64,000 bases of DNA from a virus: positions 26,404-90,403 of IMG/VR virus record IMGVR_UViG_3300024259_002316; one strand, written 5' to 3'. The first letter of the stretch is position 1; each line of letters opens with the position of its first letter. Made by a program: the position numbers and the translations under genes. This document shows positions 58,753-64,000 of this stretch, one piece after another. The notes below the pieces were generated by a model that searched no databases, had not been told where the DNA came from, and was given only the letters and a program-made list of their open reading frames with translations.

Positions 58753-59568
58753 ATGACAAATAACTGCATTCAAATAAATAACAAAACGACTCTATATCAT
58801 GGTAAATCAGAAGATGTAATTCCTACATTATTAGATAACTCTATTGATTTAGTAGTAACTTCTCCACCATATAATGTAGATCTAGGGAATAATAAATTTA
58901 ACAAAACTCCATATGATATGTATAATGATAATCTTGATCACCAAGACTATATTCAATGGTTAAAAGACATATTTGAAAGAATATATAAAAAAGTAAAATT
59001 AGGGGGAAGAGTTGTTATTAATATCGCAGATGGTAAAAATGGAAGAGTACCAACGCATGTGGATATTATTCATTTCATGACAAGGGAATTAAAATATATT
59101 CCTATGGCTAACATTATTTGGGAAAAAAACAGTGTAGCAAATAGATTCTCGTGGGGAAGTTATATGTCTCCTAGTTGCCCATCTTTTCCAAAGTCTTTTG
59201 AATATTTAATGGTATTTGCAAAAGATAGTATAAAATTACAGACACAAGGAGAAACAGATTTAACGGCAAAAGAATTTAAAGAGTGGGCATATTCTATGTG
59301 GAATATAACCCCCGAAACAAAGATGAAAAGAATAGGACATCCAGCAATGTTCCCCGTAAATATTCCATATCGTCTAATTAAGCTGTTATCATGGAAAAAT
59401 GCAATTGTATTAGATCCTTTTAATGGAGCAGGGACTACTGGGGTGGCTTGTCATCAATTAGACAGAGAATATATTGGTATAGAAATGTCAGAAGAATATT
59501 GTAATCTTACTGTCAAAAGAATTAATAATCTAAGACCATTAGGCGAAACTGATATGTTTTCTATGTGA
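58753..59568 (+). CDS. DNA methyltransferase (beta-type, N4-C or N6-A)
   Basis: 271 aa. The catalytic motif TSPPYNVDLG comes first (IDLVVTSPPY) and the SAM-binding motif last (LDPFNGAGTTGVACHQLDRE YIGIE), the beta-group order. It methylates the exocyclic amino group of C or A in DNA. No matching restriction gene is near, so it is an orphan enzyme, probably protecting phage DNA. The target-recognition region (NSVANRFSWGSYMSPSCPSF) gives no specificity by eye. Confidence 0.9.
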   Translation: MTNNCIQINNKTTLYHGKSEDVIPTLLDNSIDLVVTSPPYNVDLGNNKFNKTPYDMYNDNLDHQDYIQWLKDIFERIYKKVKLGGRVVINIADGKNGRVPTHVDIIHFMTRELKYIPMANIIWEKNSVANRFSWGSYMSPSCPSFPKSFEYLMVFAKDSIKLQTQGETDLTAKEFKEWAYSMWNITPETKMKRIGHPAMFPVNIPYRLIKLLSWKNAIVLDPFNGAGTTGVACHQLDREYIGIEMSEEYCNLTVKRINNLRPLGETDMFSM

Positions 59569-59869
59569 TATTTGCCCATTGCCCAAGAGGGCAAGTAAAT
59601 CTTATATCTCTAATTATATTGCTAATTAAGCGATTACATTTACGGCATACTCTTATGCCTCTTTTTCTTTCGTTGGGGGCTTGTTTAGAATGAGGACAAG
59701 ACATACAAATTGTAGACTTAGAAGAACGAGAAGTTTGTAAGGCTCGATTAGGCGTTCTTAACGCTGGTTTTCTAGCTTTAAGAGCTTGAGACCTTTGTTT
59801 TCTCATTCTATTTCCCCTATTTGGCTTACTCTTTCCACATCCACAACCGATGTTACACCTCACTTTCAT
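59561..59869 (-). CDS. small basic Cys-rich protein, DUF6171-like
   Basis: 102 aa. An Arg/Lys/Ser-rich N-terminal half begins with CNIGCGCGKSK. The C-terminal half has a metal-site pattern: ICMSCPHSKQ, CRKCNRLI, TCPLGQW, similar to small zinc proteins of the DUF6171 type. It overlaps the methyltransferase end by 8 bases, tail to tail. Role unknown. Confidence 0.6.
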   Translation of the reverse strand: MKVRCNIGCGCGKSKPNRGNRMRKQRSQALKARKPALRTPNRALQTSRSSKSTICMSCPHSKQAPNERKRGIRVCRKCNRLISNIIRDIRFTCPLGQWANIT

Positions 59870-59873
59870 TTTG

Positions 59874-60317
59874 TTAAGAACAAAGAATCCAATTAGAAGT
59901 GTCTATACCTCCATTTTCGGTTAGTTCTGCCCAATAATAAGGAACGCAACTATCAGGCCACAATAAGCTATTTACAAAATCGTCAAGATCTCCAAAATAC
60001 TCAATAGTAAAATCATTAATTTCTTTTACCATTTTATTTCTCCAATCATCATAAGAATAATGTAATTTGGCTTGTCGATAAAGAAGATCCATTTGTGGTG
60101 TTAGTCTTGTGGACGCTTCTGTACCATAATCGGAACTATCTAGATCAATAAGAACAAATAGAGCTTCTTTAAGATGCTCTAAATCATATGGTCTATTGCT
60201 TAGAGTAGCATCGAAAGCGACGGCTAAGAGAACATATGCTTCCCACCATCCACCATAGACTTCCTCTAAATCATAAGGAGGAGCCAATAAGTCTATTCTG
60301 TCGATATATATAGCCAT
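59874..60317 (-). CDS. hypothetical protein, 147 aa
   Basis: Acidic helical protein rich in Trp and Tyr (APPYDLEEVYGGWWEAYVLL AVAF ... WPDSCVPYYWAELTENGG). No family recognised. It lies between a virion-type protein and the small Cys-rich gene, all on the minus strand, and may be a virion component. Confidence 0.5.
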   Translation of the reverse strand: MAIYIDRIDLLAPPYDLEEVYGGWWEAYVLLAVAFDATLSNRPYDLEHLKEALFVLIDLDSSDYGTEASTRLTPQMDLLYRQAKLHYSYDDWRNKMVKEINDFTIEYFGDLDDFVNSLLWPDSCVPYYWAELTENGGIDTSNWILCS

Positions 60318-60327
60318 ATTTCATTCT

Positions 60328-61128
60328 TTAAGAAGTTTTATTGACTGTTGTTGTTCCGCTTACTTCGGCATGTGTTTGACTAGTGACTAGAACCCCATTC
60401 TCATCATAGGTTCTTATTAGAGTGGCTGTTCTATCTGTTTTGTTAAAGAATCTCATCCATAACTGGACCACCATTTCTCTAAATGTTGTTGCTCTAGCCG
60501 CTGGTTCTGTAACAGCTATATTATCAAGGCCTGTTGAGGAAAGAGCTACTGTTTCACTATCTAGAGTAGCTTTAACATCATCTCCAGTAAAATTAAGTTG
60601 ATCAGTAGCTGTTTTGATATCATTAGTGTTACTTAAAACAGTATTAAGACCTGACGCCTCAACATACCCCGCACTATCAAATAATAATTGATCAGTTTGA
60701 GTTTCTATATTGTTTATTCCTGCATCTATATCAGTTAAAGCTCCAGAATTAGGAAGAGCATCCGTTATTATTTGAATATCTGTCACAACATCATAAACAA
60801 ATGCCTCACTTGTGCCGTCCCATATAACTTCCCCACCACCAACAAGACTGTCCCCATCTGTGGGGTTTATTGCTGAAGGATTAGCAGCGTCAGAATCTAA
60901 AAAAACTTGGATAGTATATCTTCCTGCTGAAGTTATATTAGTATTAAAATCACCAACATATCTTCCTCCGCCATTTTCTGCTAAATCAATATTATAGGTG
61001 CTAATATTATCAGCATTATGGTCTTCAAAAGTGTTTCCACTAACAATATTTACTTGTCCATCAGAATTACGGATAAAGCAATATAAAGCTTGTCCCGTAG
61101 TATAATCAAATTGTAATTCATTACTCAT
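60328..61128 (-). CDS. virion-type protein, probably fibre or baseplate
   Basis: 266 aa, GGGGAG upstream. Residues 1-115 are a beta-sandwich-like domain (LQFDYTTGQALYCFIRNSDG QVNIV ... GRYTIQVFLD), as at the start of many tail fibre proteins. Residues ~120-210 are helical repeats with 'I-TDQL-F---G---A' units suggesting a coiled trimer. The end (FFNKTDRTATLIRTYDENG VLVTSQT) is a beta hairpin also seen in phage fibre proteins. Assignment is by composition and context. Confidence 0.55.
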   Translation of the reverse strand: MSNELQFDYTTGQALYCFIRNSDGQVNIVSGNTFEDHNADNISTYNIDLAENGGGRYVGDFNTNITSAGRYTIQVFLDSDAANPSAINPTDGDSLVGGGEVIWDGTSEAFVYDVVTDIQIITDALPNSGALTDIDAGINNIETQTDQLLFDSAGYVEASGLNTVLSNTNDIKTATDQLNFTGDDVKATLDSETVALSSTGLDNIAVTEPAARATTFREMVVQLWMRFFNKTDRTATLIRTYDENGVLVTSQTHAEVSGTTTVNKTS

Positions 61129-61153
61129 TTAATAACTCCCCGATAAAATAATT

Positions 61154-61624
61154 TTATAATGGCTCTTCCCAGTGTAATACATTATTGCATTTCTTTTTTG
61201 CTTCATTAACTAATGGGGTATAAATTTGATTAAAACTATTTAACCATATGTCTAAATACATTGTGTCATATTCTCCTGGGCTCATTTTTGATAAAACGTT
61301 TTCAATAGTATTACATCGTATAGTAGATTTAGAAGTATCAACATGCTTCCATACTAAATCTATAACCTCTTGATTTTTCTCAACAACTGTTATTTCTGTT
61401 ACGTCATTATTGTTGTTAAGTTGTTCAATAATCAAACCAGTGCCAAGGCCTCCTATTAACACTTTGCCCATACATCGTTTTGCGATGTTCTCATGAAAAG
61501 ATATTTCTTTAGAACTATTACACATCCACCTTTTATTTCCTTCAAATAATTGGCATATACCGTCTTTATACTTAATTCTAAATTCTCCGTTTGTTTGTTC
61601 TGGTATTATGATACATTCCTCCAA
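61154..61624 (-). CDS. spermidine-synthase-like SAM-binding protein
   Basis: 156 aa from TTG 61624, the only start in frame upstream of the conserved part. KVLIGGLGTGLIIEQLN and EITVVEKNQEVIDLVWKH are the nucleotide-binding loop and acidic residue of the SpeE/PMT methyltransferase fold; EYDTMYLDIW is the next strand. It is shorter than polyamine synthases and lacks their N-terminal domain. It overlaps the beta-helical protein gene by 19 bases, so it may modify or accompany that protein. Confidence 0.65.
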   Translation of the reverse strand: MEECIIIPEQTNGEFRIKYKDGICQLFEGNKRWMCNSSKEISFHENIAKRCMGKVLIGGLGTGLIIEQLNNNNDVTEITVVEKNQEVIDLVWKHVDTSKSTIRCNTIENVLSKMSPGEYDTMYLDIWLNSFNQIYTPLVNEAKKKCNNVLHWEEPL

Positions 61625-63453
61625 GTGTCTTCTATTACAGAAATTGCACTATTAATATCTCCAGAAGAGCATCCTATTAAAGTCCCTGTTCTTTGAGCTG
61701 GAGTTGGTCCAGACCCGAAAGCGTATCCTCCTTCACGCTCTCCAAGGCAATGACAATCTTTAGCATACCCTCTGAAAGCTGAAAAAACAGTTCTAACTTC
61801 TCCATCCACAAATGCTCCATCTGTAACATCTCCTATGATCACAAATTGAAGAACTTCTCTAAATCTGTTTGCTATTTTATAATATCCGTCTATAATCCCA
61901 TTGCCTAAAATATAAACTTCTTGACCCGCAAAACCAGCAAAATCATCACTCCACAAAGAAGCCGTGAATAAAGTATCCCCTGCTCTAGTTACAGAGTGTC
62001 CCGATAGTGTTATTAGTCCAGAATATGGATGATAAGGAGCCCCACCTCCAGCAAAACTATTAGTTCCACTATAACAATTTATCAACCTAGCCGCTTCTTC
62101 AATAATTCTTCCTTTACCAAATGAATCTGACGAAGCATTGCAATTTATAAGTGTGCCACTTATATCTACTCCCCATACCCCGCATCCTCCAAACGCTTGT
62201 TCTTCTCCAGTGCAATTTGTAAGATTTCCAGATATATTAGCTGTTAGATAATCATTACCAAAAGCTTTATTTCCTCCTCTGCAATTAAACATATCTGCTC
62301 TTAAATGTTTAGAATCATTAATAGACCATCCAGCCCCTGTAGCTATGCAGTTTGTCCACGTCCCATGAATATGAGAATATCCGAATACACTAATATTAGT
62401 TGCACTTGAGAACCCCCCTCCTGTTCCGTCATCTAGGGATACGAATGACATATTTATATATTTATTATCAGCCCATCCATAAAAACAGTTTCTAGCTCCA
62501 GTACCACTTATCGCCGTATCAGTATCAAACAAATAGACTCGTGTTTTGTCTGCTATTGTAAAGTGAATAGTATGCCATCCTTCATTTGATTCAGCATTAT
62601 AAAAACTTTCAAATACTTCGCATTGTTTAACACCTACACCAAAAATCGAGGCAGTAGTCCCTATAGCATTAACACCTTCCCCTATTTCTGATCCTCCTGA
62701 TCCTATTATATACGAATGATTAGTTGCTGCTCCATCATTAACAAATGTTCCCAAACGATAATCATTAGTATAAATTCCAAATGCCGACAAAACATCTGTA
62801 TCTTGACAATTTATTGTGAATCCAGATAACTCAATATGATTTGCTCTTTGTTCGACAGCAGATCTATAATATGGAGTTATAGACAAATCGGATGGTTGGA
62901 CTCCAGCTCCCCAATATTGGATATCTACTATTATATAACTTTCATCAACCGCAACCTCCATAACAGGAATTTTTAAACTACTATAATTATGATCTGTGAT
63001 TGAAACTTCACAAATACCACACATATCTGTTGTCCATCCTGCAAATATCCCAGCAGCACCCGTTAATTGAACAGCAAAAGTAAAATCTCGCGTTTCTGGA
63101 GACGCGGCTTGACTTGGAGTTAAAGTTGAGGAAGTTGCCGATGGTAATGTCCCTGACATAGATTCCATAAGAATTACAGTATCTGATGGATTCTGAGATG
63201 TTGATGTTATATCAACATATTCAGTGTCAAGAGCAAAAGTATCTGTAATTATATGTTGTCCTGGTGTTAAAATTAATGTTCGTCTATTATTATTAGACAA
63301 AGCCCCCATTTCAGTATCTCTATCACTAGATTTTAACCAATCATATTTTGTAGGCAAATCATCATTAGGTCCAACCACAACAGAATTTCCTAAATTTAGA
63401 TTAAACGGAAGCACCCCTCTGGCTGCTGGTATATATGGAGTTATTTGTGCCAT
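61606..63453 (-). CDS. beta-helical virion protein (spike-like)
   Basis: 615 aa. The N-terminal segment (ITPYIPAARGVLPFNLNLGN) and TLILTPGQHIITDTFALDTEY are typical of phage beta-helix spikes. Residues ~330-500 show regular coils with 'G-L-NC----AFG' turns (NLTNCTGEEQAFGG, TLINCNASSDSFGK, RLINCYSGTNSFAG), where stacked Cys/Asn ladders are expected. No glycosidase motif was recognised. Likely a receptor-binding or depolymerase spike, second in the window after the 1345-aa one. AAGG lies 8 bases before the ATG. Confidence 0.65.
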   Translation of the reverse strand: MAQITPYIPAARGVLPFNLNLGNSVVVGPNDDLPTKYDWLKSSDRDTEMGALSNNNRRTLILTPGQHIITDTFALDTEYVDITSTSQNPSDTVILMESMSGTLPSATSSTLTPSQAASPETRDFTFAVQLTGAAGIFAGWTTDMCGICEVSITDHNYSSLKIPVMEVAVDESYIIVDIQYWGAGVQPSDLSITPYYRSAVEQRANHIELSGFTINCQDTDVLSAFGIYTNDYRLGTFVNDGAATNHSYIIGSGGSEIGEGVNAIGTTASIFGVGVKQCEVFESFYNAESNEGWHTIHFTIADKTRVYLFDTDTAISGTGARNCFYGWADNKYINMSFVSLDDGTGGGFSSATNISVFGYSHIHGTWTNCIATGAGWSINDSKHLRADMFNCRGGNKAFGNDYLTANISGNLTNCTGEEQAFGGCGVWGVDISGTLINCNASSDSFGKGRIIEEAARLINCYSGTNSFAGGGAPYHPYSGLITLSGHSVTRAGDTLFTASLWSDDFAGFAGQEVYILGNGIIDGYYKIANRFREVLQFVIIGDVTDGAFVDGEVRTVFSAFRGYAKDCHCLGEREGGYAFGSGPTPAQRTGTLIGCSSGDINSAISVIEDTWRNVS

Positions 63454-63531
63454 TTAATTACCTTTTTATAAGGATAAGTCTTTATATTATACCATATTAT
63501 ACATTTTTCCCTTTAATCCTTTATTTTATAC

Positions 63532-63560
63532 TTGAAAGTGAAAGTGAAAAAGCTTATAAT
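63532..63560 (+). promoter_or_regulatory. sigma70-type promoter before the LOG-like gene
   Basis: TTGAAA, 17-base spacer (GTGAAAGTGAAAAAGCT), TATAAT. It holds AAAGTGAAAGTG, the fullest form of the shared word, and sits 32 bases before the ATG with AAAGGAATG between. Confidence 0.9.
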
Positions 63561-63592
63561 GTAAGAAAGTATATAATAAAAGGAATGTTAAA

Positions 63593-64000
63593 ATGGCTAA
63601 AATAGGTTTTACAGGGACTCGTCACGGCATGAGTGACGAACAGCTTCAAGAATTCAAGAATCTCATATTATCTAAAGAAATTGAAGAATTTCATCATGGA
63701 GTATGTATCGGCTCAGACAAACAAGCTCATGATTGTGTCAAACAAGAAAAAATTAAAATAGTTGGTCATCCTCCCTCATTTAAGAAATTTATGACAGATT
63801 GTGATTGTGATGTTTTTATGAAACCCGATGACTACCTAAGAAGAAATAAAAACATTGTAGATGAAACTGAAATTTTAATTGCCACTCCAGACACAAAAGA
63901 ACGTGTTAGGTCTGGCACATGGTCAACAGTCAGATACGCTCGCAAACAACATAAAAAAATCTATATAATTCATAAAAATGGAAGAGTTACAATAGAATAA
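63593..64000 (+). CDS. LOG/SLOG-like Rossmann protein
   Basis: 135 aa, complete (stop at the last bases of the window). KIGFTGTRHGMSDEQLQEFK, HHGVCIGSDKQAHD, IVGHPP, YLRRNKNIVDETEILIATPD and SGTWSTVRYAR match phage and bacterial proteins of the DprA/LOG-like SLOG group, which bind nucleotides or nucleotide-derived ligands. The 'RSGTWSTVRYAR' motif replaces the LOG PGGxGT. Enzyme activity unknown. Its own promoter marks the start of another plus-strand unit. Confidence 0.75.
   Translation: MAKIGFTGTRHGMSDEQLQEFKNLILSKEIEEFHHGVCIGSDKQAHDCVKQEKIKIVGHPPSFKKFMTDCDCDVFMKPDDYLRRNKNIVDETEILIATPDTKERVRSGTWSTVRYARKQHKKIYIIHKNGRVTIE

Noticed and set aside
59577-59600. TTGCCC/GGGCAA hairpin between the methyltransferase and the convergent gene
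   Set aside because: It is inside the coding end of the minus gene and has no T tract on either strand.
1-64000. CRISPR arrays, insertion sequences, rRNA or integrase genes
   Set aside because: No regular spaced repeats, transposase motifs, rRNA stretches or tyrosine/serine recombinase signatures were seen.

Overview
The window looks like an internal part of a large, AT-rich tailed-phage genome (Caudoviricetes), probably uncultured. It carries a large terminase, tail-spike-like virion proteins, a phage sigma factor, nucleotide-metabolism enzymes, two tRNAs, inteins and homing endonucleases, and many small ATGA-coupled genes. There are no ribosomal or housekeeping operons. Near-consensus -35/-10 promoters and GGAG-type ribosome binding sites mean host sigma70-type polymerase can read it. 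A heptosyltransferase-like and a capsule-type glycosyltransferase hint at a Gram-negative host, but the host is not identifiable. No portal or capsid gene was recognised here.

Layout. (1) 1-25.8 kb is all on the minus strand. It holds an unrecognised, probably virion-related block (acidic, Lys-rich and Cys-rich proteins, a WYL-like protein, DUF192), then large terminase with a LAGLIDADG intein in its Walker A motif, a 1345-aa tail spike, a TIGR03790-like protein, dUTPase, class II ribonucleotide reductase, a DUF115-like protein, HNH, macro domain, an iteron-like tandem-repeat region (24.84-24.92 kb) and a sigma factor. (2) Transcription diverges at about 25.85 kb. (3) 26-59.6 kb is mostly plus strand: PncB, integrase-repeat protein, RNA ligase, a CoaB/aldolase-II fusion, NadE, a minus-strand lipoprotein/membrane pair, P-loop kinase, tRNA-Arg(CCG), phosphoesterase, tRNA-Gln(CTG), Nudix, NAD-dependent DNA ligase, nicotinamidase-like hydrolase, a vWA/PP2C/kinase/zinc-ribbon group, a glycan-synthesis cassette with fusion enzymes, a radical SAM gene fractured by a split intein and a free-standing HNH gene, three genes sharing an SNSSSSSF N-terminus, and a DNA methyltransferase. 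(4) 59.5-63.5 kb returns to the minus strand with virion-type proteins, one of them beta-helical. (5) A LOG/SLOG-like gene ends the window.

How it may fit together. PncA-like, PncB and NadE form most of a deamidating NAD salvage route beside NAD consumers and ADP-ribose-related proteins (LigA, macro domain, Nudix); the NadD step was not seen. Dut and NrdJ supply DNA precursors. RNA ligase, a kinase-like P-loop protein and tRNAs suggest tRNA maintenance. Nine promoter-like sequences across the window share an AAGTGA word just after the -35 box or in the spacer, which suggests one co-regulated early regulon. The most interesting loci are the fractured radical SAM gene, the AAGTGA promoter set, the NAD salvage set, the TerY-P-like signalling group and the SNSSSSSF family.
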